From the NCBI GenBank assembly GCA_902624195.1, contig CACNWV010000004.1, positions 1-64,000 of the forward strand: a stretch of DNA of 64,000 nt, in the 5' to 3' direction. Shown here piece after piece: positions 16,868 to 25,685 of the stretch (positions are counted from its first letter, which is position 1; each line of letters begins with the position of its first letter). The position numbers and the translations under genes are program-made. This stretch comes from an uncultured Pelagibacteraceae bacterium. GTDB lineage: Bacteria > Pseudomonadota > Alphaproteobacteria > Pelagibacterales > Pelagibacteraceae. A model generated the notes under the pieces. The model ran no database searches, was not told the origin of the DNA, and saw only the letters and a list, made by a program, of their open reading frames with translations.

Positions 16868-19142
16868 AATAATCAATTACATCAGATGAGAATGCAGCTA
16901 TCGAGGCTAAATTTAAAATTTCTGATGTAGTTGCTCTTAAAGGAGCAACTTCAATTGGAGAACCTAGACCAATTAAAAGAGGGCCTATAAGTTTTCCACC
17001 TCCAAAAACTTTCATCAGTTTTGTTGAAATTGCAGCGCTATGCAGCGCAGGCATTATTAAAATATTTGCATTTCCCACAATTTTTGAAAAAGGATAGACT
17101 TCTTTATATATAGGATTTAAGGCAACATCAGGCTGCATTTCTCCATCAAAATCGAAATCTACTTTTTCCTTCCTCAAAAGTTCTATAGCGTCTCTTACAT
17201 GTTTAGTATTTTTTGAAATTGGCTTTCCAAAAGTCGAATGAGATAAAAATGCAACTTTAGGATCAAATCCAAATAGTCTAGCTACTCGTACACATGATTT
17301 TGAAACTTTGACTAATCTATCTGGAGACGGAAAATCTTGTACATTAGTATCAGCTACTAAAATTGTTTTTCCTTTTAAAGTTATCATTGTCATTCCAAAT
17401 ATTTCTTCACCTGGTCTTGGTTCAGTTACTTTTTTCAGCTTTTCTACGGATGCCGCGTAGTGTCTGATATTACCAGTTACCATCGCATCTGCGTCTTTAC
17501 ATGCAATCATCGAAGCTCCCCAAGCTATCCTATCATTTCTTACAAGACGATCTACATCTCTTTCTAATTGCCCCTCTCTCTGAAGCTTTTTATACAAATG
17601 CTTCACGTATTTTTCTCTTTTCTCTTTGTCTGTGGAATTAACAATTTCAATTTTATAATTTTCATCTAAACCAATATTTCTAAGTTGTTCCTTAATTCTC
17701 TTTTCAGCTCCAATTAAAATTGGTGTACCTAACTTATTTCTCCCAAATTCAATTGCAGCTTTAAGCATATTTTCATCCTCACCTTCAGCAAATATTACTC
17801 TCTTAGGATTTTTTCTCACTTTTGCGTTTATCCCTTGCATTAATGACATTGTAGGATCAAGTCTATTTGTAAGCTGATCTTTGTAGATTTCGATATCCTC
17901 GATATTTTTTCTAGCAACACCACTTTTCATAGCTGCTTCAGCTACAGCAGCTGGAATAACACTTATTAATCTTGGATCAAAAGTTGAAGGTATAATATAC
18001 TCTTTTCCATATCTTGGACGATCACCACCATAAGCTGAGGCAACTTCATCAGGTACACTTTCTCTTGCTAAAAGTGCAATTGCATTTGCTGCAGCTACTT
18101 TCATAGCTTCATTAATCTCTTTTGCTCGGACATCTAATGCACCTCTAAATATATATGGAAATCCAATTAGGTTATTAACTTGATTTGGGTAGTCTGATCT
18201 CCCAGTAGCAATAATTGCATCAGATCTAGCTTCTTTTATTAATTCTGGTTTTATTTCTGGGTCAGGATTAGCACAAGCAAATATAATCGGATTTTTTGCC
18301 ATAGACTTAACCATATTGACTGACACAACATCTTTCGCTGATAGACCTAAAAATACATCAGCATTTTTCATAGCTTCTTCTAAAGTTCTGAGTTTAGTCT
18401 CAATTGCGTGTGCAGATTTAAATTGATCAATATTTTCTCTACCTCTGTAAATCACTCCTTTACTATCACACATAATGATTTTCTCACTTTTTATACCTGT
18501 ACTTTTAAATAAATTTGCACAAGCTTGTGCCGAAGCACCTGCACCATTAACTACAACTTTAACTTCATCAATTTTTTTTTTAGATATATCTAATGCATTT
18601 ATTAATGCCGCTGTGGTTATTATTGCCGTACCGTGTTGATCATCATGAAAAATTGGAATATCTAAAAGTTTTTTTAATTTTTGCTCAATTACAAAACAGT
18701 CTGGCGCAGCAATATCCTCTAGATTAATTCCCCCAAAAGTTCCTCCTATATTTTTTATTGTTTCAATGATTGAGCTTGAATTATTACTATCTATCTCAAT
18801 ATCAATTGAGTCTATATCTGCGAACCTTTTAAATAATACTGACTTACCCTCCATTACAGGTTTAGATGCTAATGCTCCTAAGTTTCCCAAGCCTAAGATC
18901 GCAGAGCCATTACTTATAACTGCTACTAAATTGCCTTTACTTGTATAATCATATGCTAGCTCAGGATTTTTAGCTATTTCTTTGACGGGCGCAGCTACAC
19001 CAGGAGAATAAGCAAGGGAAAGATCTCTCTTTGTAGTTAAAGGTTTACTTGAATTAATCTCAATTTTGCCCGACTTTCCTTTTATATGAAAATCTAGTGC
19101 CTCTTTATCTGAATAATGATCAATTTCTGTTTTCTTTGGCAT
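16860..19142 (-). CDS. maeB: NADP-type malic enzyme with phosphotransacetylase-like domain
   Basis: A 760-residue two-domain protein. The N-terminal part (about 1-430) is a malic enzyme that oxidatively decarboxylates malate to pyruvate: LAYSPGVAAPVKEIA, GKSVLFKRFADIDS, IFHDDQHGTAII and FACANPDPEIKPE are visible. The C-terminal part (about 430-760) resembles phosphate acetyltransferase (ALHSAAISTKLM). In this MaeB class it is thought to be regulatory rather than catalytic. The length matches other MaeB proteins. The enzyme links the TCA cycle to pyruvate and NADPH supply. It stands alone between convergent and divergent neighbours. Confidence 0.95.
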   Translation of the reverse strand: MPKKTEIDHYSDKEALDFHIKGKSGKIEINSSKPLTTKRDLSLAYSPGVAAPVKEIAKNPELAYDYTSKGNLVAVISNGSAILGLGNLGALASKPVMEGKSVLFKRFADIDSIDIEIDSNNSSSIIETIKNIGGTFGGINLEDIAAPDCFVIEQKLKKLLDIPIFHDDQHGTAIITTAALINALDISKKKIDEVKVVVNGAGASAQACANLFKSTGIKSEKIIMCDSKGVIYRGRENIDQFKSAHAIETKLRTLEEAMKNADVFLGLSAKDVVSVNMVKSMAKNPIIFACANPDPEIKPELIKEARSDAIIATGRSDYPNQVNNLIGFPYIFRGALDVRAKEINEAMKVAAANAIALLARESVPDEVASAYGGDRPRYGKEYIIPSTFDPRLISVIPAAVAEAAMKSGVARKNIEDIEIYKDQLTNRLDPTMSLMQGINAKVRKNPKRVIFAEGEDENMLKAAIEFGRNKLGTPILIGAEKRIKEQLRNIGLDENYKIEIVNSTDKEKREKYVKHLYKKLQREGQLERDVDRLVRNDRIAWGASMIACKDADAMVTGNIRHYAASVEKLKKVTEPRPGEEIFGMTMITLKGKTILVADTNVQDFPSPDRLVKVSKSCVRVARLFGFDPKVAFLSHSTFGKPISKNTKHVRDAIELLRKEKVDFDFDGEMQPDVALNPIYKEVYPFSKIVGNANILIMPALHSAAISTKLMKVFGGGKLIGPLLIGLGSPIEVAPLRATTSEILNLASIAAFSSDVIDYSN

Positions 19143-19213
19143 TTATTTATTATGAGTATGTAATATAAAGAAATTTAATTCACTATAAATTTATGGCTTA
19201 ATTTAGATAAAAT

Positions 19214-20740
19214 ATGAATCTACTCTCATCAGCCTCAATATTTAGTTTTTTCACTCTAATTAGCAGAGTTTTAGGTTACATAAGAGACGTTTTAATAGCA
19301 ATTTTTTTAGGTGCTTCAATTTTTGCTGATGCTTTTTTCGTAGCTTTTAGATTACCAAATACTTTTAGGCGTTTATTTGCTGAAGGCACTTTTAATGCAG
19401 CTTTTATACCTAGCTACACTTTAGCAAAATTAAAAAACAAAAAAACAGGTAAAGTATTTGCTGATAATGTTTTAAGTCTTCTTTTAATAATCTTATTATT
19501 AATAATAACAATTGGTGAAATATTTACTCCATATTTAGTTTATTTAATTGCTCCTGGTTTTTTAGAGGATAATGATAAATTTAATTTAGCAGTTGAGTTT
19601 ACAAGAATTACTTTTCCCTTCTTATTATTTGTTAGTCTCTCTTCCTTTTTTTCTGGAATTCTAAATTCTTATAATAAGTTTGCAGCAGCAGCAGCAGCGC
19701 CAATAATTTTAAATATCATATTAATAATAAGCATAGTAGTTTCGTATTTTTTTGATTTAAATATTGCAAAGCAACTTTCTTACGGTGTTACAATTGCAGG
19801 AATTTTACAATTATTATTTTTACTCTATTTTACGTTTGAATTTTATAAACCGAGTATTAAAATTAGTTTCAAAATAAGCAACAAGGTAAAATTTTTTTTT
19901 AAAAAACTATTACCAAGTATTTTCTCATCTGGTGTTACTCAAATAAATATTTTAATAGGAACAATAATAGCTTCTTTTGAATCAGGTGCAGTATCATACT
20001 TATATTATGCAGACAGAGTTTATCAAATAAATTTAGCTATTGCAGGAATAGCTGTCAGTACAGTATCTCTACCTGTTCTTTCAAAAGCTTTTAAATTGAA
20101 AAATCATACAAAAGTTTCAATCATTCAAAATAAAGCGATACAATTATCCTTAATACTTTCATTGCCTGCGAGTCTTGGCTTAATCATTGCGTCTCGTGAA
20201 ATAGTGAATGGATTATTTGGATATGGATCTTTTTCTCCGAAAGATGTTGAATTAACGGCAGATGCTTTGATGTTTTTTGGCTACGGGATAATTGCATTTG
20301 CATTAGTGAAAATATTATCAAATTTTTTCTTTGCAAGAGATAATACAAAAACGCCATTTTACATCTCTTCATTCATTGTTTTCTTAAATGTTACAATAAG
20401 TTTGAGTTTTTTCGATCAAATAGGATTTCTAATTATTCCAATAGCCACTTCTATTTCTACCTGGGCAGGTGTTTTAATTTTTTTATACATTCTTAACAAA
20501 AAAAATTATTTACTTTTACGAACTGAATTATTTTATAACATTTTTAAAACAGTCATCTCCACAGCCATAATGTGTATCGTGCTTATATTTACGCTTAAAA
20601 AGTATTCTGCTTTTCTTGATTATTCATACACTTATAAGTCAGTTTATTTAATAATTATTGTAGGTTTCGTAGGGCTTGTTTATTTGTTATTCTGTTATTT
20701 ACTAGGATTATTAAAAATTAAAAACTATAAAACAAATTGA
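19214..20740 (+). CDS. murJ: Lipid II flippase MurJ (MviN)
   Basis: A 508-residue polytopic membrane protein of the MOP superfamily that flips lipid II for peptidoglycan synthesis. The conserved N-terminus LISRVLGYIRDVLIAIFLG, then RLPNTFRRLFAEGTFNAAFIP, is diagnostic. Hydrophobic stretches along the length fit about 14 membrane segments. An AAAAAA segment lies at about residues 156-161. The stop at 20740 abuts the trpS ATG at 20741, so translation of the two is probably coupled. The gene has a 71-base gap from the divergent malic enzyme gene. Confidence 0.96.
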   Translation: MNLLSSASIFSFFTLISRVLGYIRDVLIAIFLGASIFADAFFVAFRLPNTFRRLFAEGTFNAAFIPSYTLAKLKNKKTGKVFADNVLSLLLIILLLIITIGEIFTPYLVYLIAPGFLEDNDKFNLAVEFTRITFPFLLFVSLSSFFSGILNSYNKFAAAAAAPIILNIILIISIVVSYFFDLNIAKQLSYGVTIAGILQLLFLLYFTFEFYKPSIKISFKISNKVKFFFKKLLPSIFSSGVTQINILIGTIIASFESGAVSYLYYADRVYQINLAIAGIAVSTVSLPVLSKAFKLKNHTKVSIIQNKAIQLSLILSLPASLGLIIASREIVNGLFGYGSFSPKDVELTADALMFFGYGIIAFALVKILSNFFFARDNTKTPFYISSFIVFLNVTISLSFFDQIGFLIIPIATSISTWAGVLIFLYILNKKNYLLLRTELFYNIFKTVISTAIMCIVLIFTLKKYSAFLDYSYTYKSVYLIIIVGFVGLVYLLFCYLLGLLKIKNYKTN

Positions 20741-21745
20741 ATGAGTAAAAAAAAATTAGTGTTTTCAGGCGTACAACCAACGGGAAACTTGCATCTTGGA
20801 AATTATCTTGGAGCTTTAAGAAACTTTGTTAAATTACAAAAAGAAATGAATTGTATTTATTGCGTTGTTGATTTACACGCTATAACAACATTTCAAAATC
20901 CTGACAATCTAAGAAAAAATGTTTTAGAAACAGTTGCTGGTTTTATTGCTACAGGTTTAAATCCAAATAAAAGTATTTTATTTAATCAATCTTCAGTTTC
21001 AGGACACGCTGAATTAGCATGGATTTTGAATTGTGTTTCTAGAATAGGTTGGTTAAATAGGATGACACAATTCAAAGATAAGGCTGGATCGGATAAAGAA
21101 AAAGCTAGCGTAGGTTTATATATTTATCCAAATCTAATGGCCGCTGATATTCTACTTTATAAGGCAACACATGTCCCAGTAGGAGCCGATCAGAAGCAAC
21201 ATTTGGAGTTATCAAGAGATATTGCACAAAAATTTAACAACGACTTTAAATGTAAAGACTTCTTTCCTATACCAGAGCCATTAATTTCAAAAAAAGTTTC
21301 TAGAGTGATGAGTTTAAGAGATGGGACTAAAAAAATGAGCAAATCTGAGGAATCAGACTATTCAAGAATAAATTTGAAAGATAGCTCAGACGATATAATC
21401 AAAAAAGTAAAAAAAGCGAAATCAGATTCAGAACAAATACCAGATAATCTTAAAAGTTTAGAACAAAAACCTGAAGCAATGAATTTAATAAATATTTATT
21501 CAGAAATTTCAAAAAATTCTTTAGACGAAGTTTTAAAAGAAATGTCCGGAAAAGAATACTCATATTTAAAAAAAAAATTAGCAGAAGTTTTAATCAGCGA
21601 AATAACACCAGTTGGAAAAGAGATTAAAAAACTCCTGGGAGATAGGTCGCACCTTGAACAAATTTTGAAAAAAGGCAATGAAAAAGCCAATATTATTGCT
21701 GAGGAAAACCTTAAAAATGTTCGTGAAAAAGTGGGATTGATATAA
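20741..21745 (+). CDS. trpS: Tryptophan--tRNA ligase
   Basis: A 334-residue class Ic synthetase. The HIGH-type motif lies in [17 protein letters not shown] (residues 10-26). The tryptophan pocket region includes [17 protein letters not shown], followed by [16 protein letters not shown]. The KMSKS loop is [10 protein letters not shown] near residue 200. Length is standard. It directly follows murJ without a gap and is 12 bases upstream of the Nfu gene, so it is in the middle of a short operon. Confidence 0.98.
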   Translation: MSKKKLVFSGVQPTGNLHLGNYLGALRNFVKLQKEMNCIYCVVDLHAITTFQNPDNLRKNVLETVAGFIATGLNPNKSILFNQSSVSGHAELAWILNCVSRIGWLNRMTQFKDKAGSDKEKASVGLYIYPNLMAADILLYKATHVPVGADQKQHLELSRDIAQKFNNDFKCKDFFPIPEPLISKKVSRVMSLRDGTKKMSKSEESDYSRINLKDSSDDIIKKVKKAKSDSEQIPDNLKSLEQKPEAMNLINIYSEISKNSLDEVLKEMSGKEYSYLKKKLAEVLISEITPVGKEIKKLLGDRSHLEQILKKGNEKANIIAEENLKNVREKVGLI

Positions 21746-21757
21746 TATAAATTCTTC

Positions 21758-22303
21758 ATGATACAAACAGAGATTACACCAAATCCTAATTCGCTAAAAT
21801 TTTTATCAGAAAAAACTATATCTGCGACCGGAACCGAAGAATTTCAAAAAGCTCATCTTAAAAACTTAAAAGTACCTTTTATAAAAGAGCTTTTAGAATT
21901 TAAAGGTGTAGAATTAGTTTTATTATCAAAAAATTTCTTATCTGTAAAAAAAACTGATGAAGTTTCATGGGATGAGCTTAAACCTATGGTGATTTCACAC
22001 ATTAATGATTACTTTGAAAAAAATAATGAACCCATTTTAAAAGATAGTAAAAAATCAGAAAATTCACTCACAGATGATGAAACTGTTAAGAAAATTTTAG
22101 ATGTTTTAGATACAAAGATTAGACCTGCAGTTGCAAGAGACGGTGGTGATATAAAATTTAAATCATTTGAAAATGGAGTAGTTAAAGTTGAGTTGCAAGG
22201 AAGTTGCTCAGGATGCCCAAGTTCTTTAATGACTTTGAAGCAAGGAGTGCAAAATTTACTAAAACATTACGTAAAAGAAGTTAATTCAGTTGAAGCAACC
22301 TAA
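21758..22303 (+). CDS. Nfu-type iron-sulfur cluster scaffold/carrier
   Basis: A 181-residue protein with an N-terminal Nfu_N domain (about 1-85, beginning MIQTEITPNPNSLKFLSEK) and a C-terminal NifU domain (about 105-181). The cluster-binding CxxC is C150 and C153 in GSCSGCPSS. It receives a 4Fe-4S cluster and passes it to client enzymes. The same two-domain type is found in alphaproteobacteria and mitochondria (NFU1). Client candidates in this window include MiaB. The gene lies between trpS and the Bax-like gene with very small gaps. Confidence 0.94.
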   Translation: MIQTEITPNPNSLKFLSEKTISATGTEEFQKAHLKNLKVPFIKELLEFKGVELVLLSKNFLSVKKTDEVSWDELKPMVISHINDYFEKNNEPILKDSKKSENSLTDDETVKKILDVLDTKIRPAVARDGGDIKFKSFENGVVKVELQGSCSGCPSSLMTLKQGVQNLLKHYVKEVNSVEAT

Positions 22304-22306
22304 ATT

Positions 22307-23848
22307 ATGAAAAAAAAATTAAGTTATAGAGATAAATTACTTGAACTTGCTTACATATATAATGTTAAGGAAATTCAAGAGTACACAAAGAGAAGAAAAA
22401 ACTTAACTACAGGTCAAATAGAATTAATATTAAAAAAAAATAAGATTGTAATCCCAAAAGATTTTAAAACAAGTTTTTTTAAAGAAAATTTTTCGAAGCC
22501 AATTTCAAAATTAAAATCCAACATAGTTGAATATAAAGAAGAAAAAATAAAAGATAAAAATAGATTTTTTAGAAGAATTGAAAATTACAAACATGATACC
22601 TCAAGAAAAGTTAATCATGGATTAAATAATATTTGGAGAGGGTTAGGTGCTGCGGGATTAAATTTTTTAAACATTATACCTAAGCTTGGAACTACAATTG
22701 CCAATTTTTTTGGAGAACTTTTCACCGATATATTTAATTCGATATACAATCAACAAATTGATCAAAAAAGTGCACGTAATGTTATAATAGGATTCTTTGT
22801 TATAGTGGGTATTACAACAGCATTGGTTGGAGGCTTCAACGCATATAAAAATTACGATTTTTCAGAAAAAAAAATAGAGACAAAGAAGCCTGAGCCTAAA
22901 ATTAAAAAAGATGTAAAAAAACCCGATATTAAATTGAAAAAAGAGCAAAAAAAACAAGATCTTAAAGTTGAAAAAAAAGAAACGAAAAAAGATTTAAAAG
23001 CTAAAAAAGAGGAAAAGAAACAAGATTTAAAAGTTAAAAAGAATAGTGTTGCTGAAGTTATTTTACCAGATTTAAATTTAAAAACTGCAACAGTTATACA
23101 ATTATTCAAAGATGTAGATTATGATCTAAGAAAAGTGAGAGACGAAAAGTTAGTAAAACCAATATATTTCACTCAGTTGCCAAGAGATTTAGACAACCTG
23201 CAAAGTGTTCAGCTTAAAAAAGAAACTTTTATTAAGATTGTTTTGCCATTGATTGTAGCTGAGAATGAGAAAATTTTAGACGATAGAGAAAAATTAAAAG
23301 TTTTAAAAGCGAAAAAATTTACTACAGAATTAGAGAAACAATGGTTGAGACAAAAACTTTTGGAATATAAGGTGAAAAAAGGTGATCTTGATCAGTTGAT
23401 GGTGAGAATGGATATTATACCTGCTTCAATAGCACTAGCGCAGGCGGCAAAAGAAAGTGGATGGGGAACATCAAGATTTGCTCTTGAGGGGAATGCTATT
23501 TTTGGACAATGGACTTGGGATGGACAAGGAATTGCGCCGTTGAAGAGAGATGGAGATAAAAATCACAAAATTTTAAAATTTCCGATACTTAGAGCGTCAG
23601 TAAAAGCTTACAAAAATAATTTAAATACTCATAAGAGTTATTTCAAATTTAGAGAAAAAAGAAAAAAATTTCGAGATAAAAAAACAACTATCACAGGCTT
23701 AGCACTATCAGATACTTTGAAAAATTATGCACAGACCGGGTCAGAGTATACAAAAACTCTAAATCAAATTATAACCCAGAATAGTTTAACAGATTTTGAA
23801 CCAGTTAGATTGGTGAATTCTGTAAAGCAAGTAGAATTGAACTCATAG
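22307..23848 (+). CDS. Bax-like membrane-anchored glucosaminidase-domain protein
   Basis: A 513-residue protein in three parts. The cytosolic N-terminal region (1-160) is basic. One membrane segment lies at about 163-182 (IIGFFVIVGITTALVGGF). The C-terminal region (about 250-510) carries a glucosaminidase domain with SIALAQAAKESGWGTSRFALEGN and the aromatic motif IFGQWTWDGQGI, which fits the Bax/FlgJ peptidoglycan hydrolase family. The glutamate in AAKESGWG is the likely catalytic acid. Between membrane and enzyme is a lysine/glutamate-rich repetitive linker (about 187-245). It probably trims peptidoglycan from the inner membrane. It converges on, without overlapping, the polysaccharide deacetylase gene. 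Confidence 0.8.
   Translation: MKKKLSYRDKLLELAYIYNVKEIQEYTKRRKNLTTGQIELILKKNKIVIPKDFKTSFFKENFSKPISKLKSNIVEYKEEKIKDKNRFFRRIENYKHDTSRKVNHGLNNIWRGLGAAGLNFLNIIPKLGTTIANFFGELFTDIFNSIYNQQIDQKSARNVIIGFFVIVGITTALVGGFNAYKNYDFSEKKIETKKPEPKIKKDVKKPDIKLKKEQKKQDLKVEKKETKKDLKAKKEEKKQDLKVKKNSVAEVILPDLNLKTATVIQLFKDVDYDLRKVRDEKLVKPIYFTQLPRDLDNLQSVQLKKETFIKIVLPLIVAENEKILDDREKLKVLKAKKFTTELEKQWLRQKLLEYKVKKGDLDQLMVRMDIIPASIALAQAAKESGWGTSRFALEGNAIFGQWTWDGQGIAPLKRDGDKNHKILKFPILRASVKAYKNNLNTHKSYFKFREKRKKFRDKKTTITGLALSDTLKNYAQTGSEYTKTLNQIITQNSLTDFEPVRLVNSVKQVELNS
22865..23043 (+). repeat. Lysine-rich repeat coding segment in the Bax-like gene
   Basis: About 60 codons contain repeated units of the type KKEQKKQDLKVEKK and KKEEKKQDLKVKK, coded almost entirely by A-rich codons. 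It forms a charged, probably extended linker between membrane anchor and wall-binding enzyme. The two QDLKV copies are near-identical and could recombine or slip. Confidence 0.7.
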
Positions 23849-24895
23849 CTACTTTTCGCTTACAACATATTGAATACCTAGCCATCTCCAAAAACCAGCA
23901 TTTTCTCTAAGAGAGCAGTTAATACGTCCACGCTCGCCTATAAATTTTTCTTCAATATCAATCTCTAAGATATTGTTTTGTGTAAAAGATGTTTTTGAAT
24001 TTCTCCACCTGTTGCCTTCATTAGAATAACATGAGATTTGTTCTAAGTTTTTTATATTCTCATAAAATTGAATTTTTACTTTGGGTGGATTTTTTGATTG
24101 TAATAAATAGCGATCCTGAGGTTCAATTTTTCTGTATTTAAAAGGCAAAGTTCTCATTAACGTTTTGAATCTTTCTAATTCTCCGTATTTTTCATTTATT
24201 GGAAATCTCGGTAATTCCCACAAATCTTTAGTTTCATCGATGACTCCGGAGTGTTGCCCAAATGCATATTTAAATCCTAATTCTTTTATAATTTTCTTAA
24301 ATTCAAGACTATATTCACCAAATGGATACGAAAAGAATTCAGAATTTTCACCAAGCTTTTCTTTAAAAATTTTGATTGATTTTAAAATGTCATCTTTAAT
24401 ATTTTCTGAAGTTTCCTCAACTAGATATTCATGAGAATGGCTATGATTTCCAATTTCAACATTTTTTGAATTGTATAATTCACGAATTTGATCCCAATTC
24501 ATGTAATTATAAGATCCAACTTCTCTTGTGTTTACGAATAATATAAAAGGTATCTTTTTTTCTTTTAATACTGGCCAAGCATTTTCGTAAAACGATAATA
24601 AGCCATCATCAACTGTAAGCAAAATTTTTCTATTTTTTTTATCTTGAGCTAAGCTTGTTTTAAAATTATCTGGATGTATAAATTTAATATTTTCATTTTC
24701 AATTACTTCTAATTGTTGTTTAAAAATATCCATTTTAATGTTTGTGGAAGGATATTTGTTTTCATTAAATCTATGATACATGATGGAAATTAATCCATAA
24801 TCATTGAAATTATAATCGTTCGCAGCAAATACCTTTGATTGATTTGTTTCAAAGGCTATAATGAGCGTTGAAATGATAAAGAATTTTTTAATCAT
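23849..24895 (-). CDS. Exported polysaccharide deacetylase (NodB-like)
   Basis: About 348 residues from the ATG at 24895, chosen because it begins a good signal peptide (MIKKFFIISTLIIAFETNQS); the frame also opens further upstream to 24952. The NodB catalytic motifs are all present: VDDGLLSF for the Asp-Asp pair, GNHSHSHEYL for the metal-binding His-x3-His, and FSYPFGEYS. A C-terminal region of about 100 residues with several tryptophans may be a beta-sandwich. It removes acetyl groups from a glycan in the periplasm; which one is unknown. It overlaps the divergent tsaB gene at the starts. Confidence 0.85.
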   Translation of the reverse strand: MIKKFFIISTLIIAFETNQSKVFAANDYNFNDYGLISIMYHRFNENKYPSTNIKMDIFKQQLEVIENENIKFIHPDNFKTSLAQDKKNRKILLTVDDGLLSFYENAWPVLKEKKIPFILFVNTREVGSYNYMNWDQIRELYNSKNVEIGNHSHSHEYLVEETSENIKDDILKSIKIFKEKLGENSEFFSYPFGEYSLEFKKIIKELGFKYAFGQHSGVIDETKDLWELPRFPINEKYGELERFKTLMRTLPFKYRKIEPQDRYLLQSKNPPKVKIQFYENIKNLEQISCYSNEGNRWRNSKTSFTQNNILEIDIEEKFIGERGRINCSLRENAGFWRWLGIQYVVSEK

Positions 24896-25256
24896 AAACT
24901 TTATTGGAGATAAGGATAAACTAGTCTTAAGGGTAAATAAGAATTTTTTCATTTACAATCTTGATAGTAAAAAAAATAATAAAGAACAACTAGTTTCTGA
25001 GATATCAAGATTTTTAAATTCACATAATGTTGTATTAAATGAGGAATTTAGCGTAATAGTTAATCAAGGACCAGGCAGTTTTTCTGGTATAAGAATATCA
25101 CTAGCGATTGCAAAAGGCTTAGAAATATCAAAAAAAGTCAAATTATATGCTTATAATAGCAAAAATTTGAAAGATTTTGATCAAGTAAATATTGAAAAAA
25201 TGTTAAAAAAAAATTTAATTGAAAAAAAATTGATTAAGCCGGTGTATTTAAGTTAA
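24873..25256 (+). CDS. tsaB: Short TsaB-like tRNA threonylcarbamoyladenosine complex protein
   Basis: About 127 residues from ATG 24873 (ATG 24861 is an alternative with a better AAAGG ribosome-binding site). TsaB helps TsaD make the t6A modification next to the anticodon. The diagnostic segment is VNQGPGSFSGIRISLAIAKGLEIS, here in the order and position of TsaB/YeaZ, and the end IKPVYLS fits the PLYLR-type end of the family. The protein is only about 60 percent of the usual 200-230 residues, with the C-terminal subdomain mostly lost. The nucleotide-binding start IDTS is also not conserved. rimI, often the next gene, is absent; fur follows. Confidence 0.75.
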   Translation: MIKNFLIINFIGDKDKLVLRVNKNFFIYNLDSKKNNKEQLVSEISRFLNSHNVVLNEEFSVIVNQGPGSFSGIRISLAIAKGLEISKKVKLYAYNSKNLKDFDQVNIEKMLKKNLIEKKLIKPVYLS

Positions 25257-25264
25257 ATTAAAGT

Positions 25265-25684
25265 ATGAGTATTATAGAGGAAAAATGTAAACAAAAAGGG
25301 GTACGACTAACAGATCAAAGAAAAGTTATTGCAAAAATTTTGTCAGAGTCAAAAGCAGTATACGGTTCAAAAGACCACCCCGATGTTGATGAACTTCACA
25401 AAAGAGTTTCGTCTATAGACGACAAGATAAGTATTGCAACGGTTTACAGAACAGTAAAACTTTTTGAGGAAGCTGGCATATTAGTTAAACATGATTTTAA
25501 AGCGGGTAAAGCCAGATATGAAATAAATGATGATCATAATCACTTAATTGATATTAACAGCGGAGAAATTGTAGAATTTGTGGATAAAGATATTGAAGAT
25601 CTACAAAAAAAAATTGCCAAAAAATTGGGTTATAACCTCGTGGATCATAAATTAGAACTTTACGGTTCTAAAATCAAAAAATAA
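25265..25684 (+). CDS. Fur-family metal regulator, Mur/Fur type
   Basis: A 139-residue winged-helix repressor. The DNA-binding half contains GVRLTDQRKVIAKIL and ISIATVYRTVKLFEEAGI with the recognition helix. The C-terminal metal/dimer half reads DDHNHLIDINSGEIVEF. The position equivalent to the Fur cysteine motif (HLICxxCG) has no cysteine, so the structural zinc site of classical Fur is absent. This is also true of the alphaproteobacterial manganese regulator Mur and Fur group, so control of manganese or iron uptake is the likely role. It lies between tsaB and miaB. Confidence 0.88.
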   Translation: MSIIEEKCKQKGVRLTDQRKVIAKILSESKAVYGSKDHPDVDELHKRVSSIDDKISIATVYRTVKLFEEAGILVKHDFKAGKARYEINDDHNHLIDINSGEIVEFVDKDIEDLQKKIAKKLGYNLVDHKLELYGSKIKK

Positions 25685-25685
25685 T

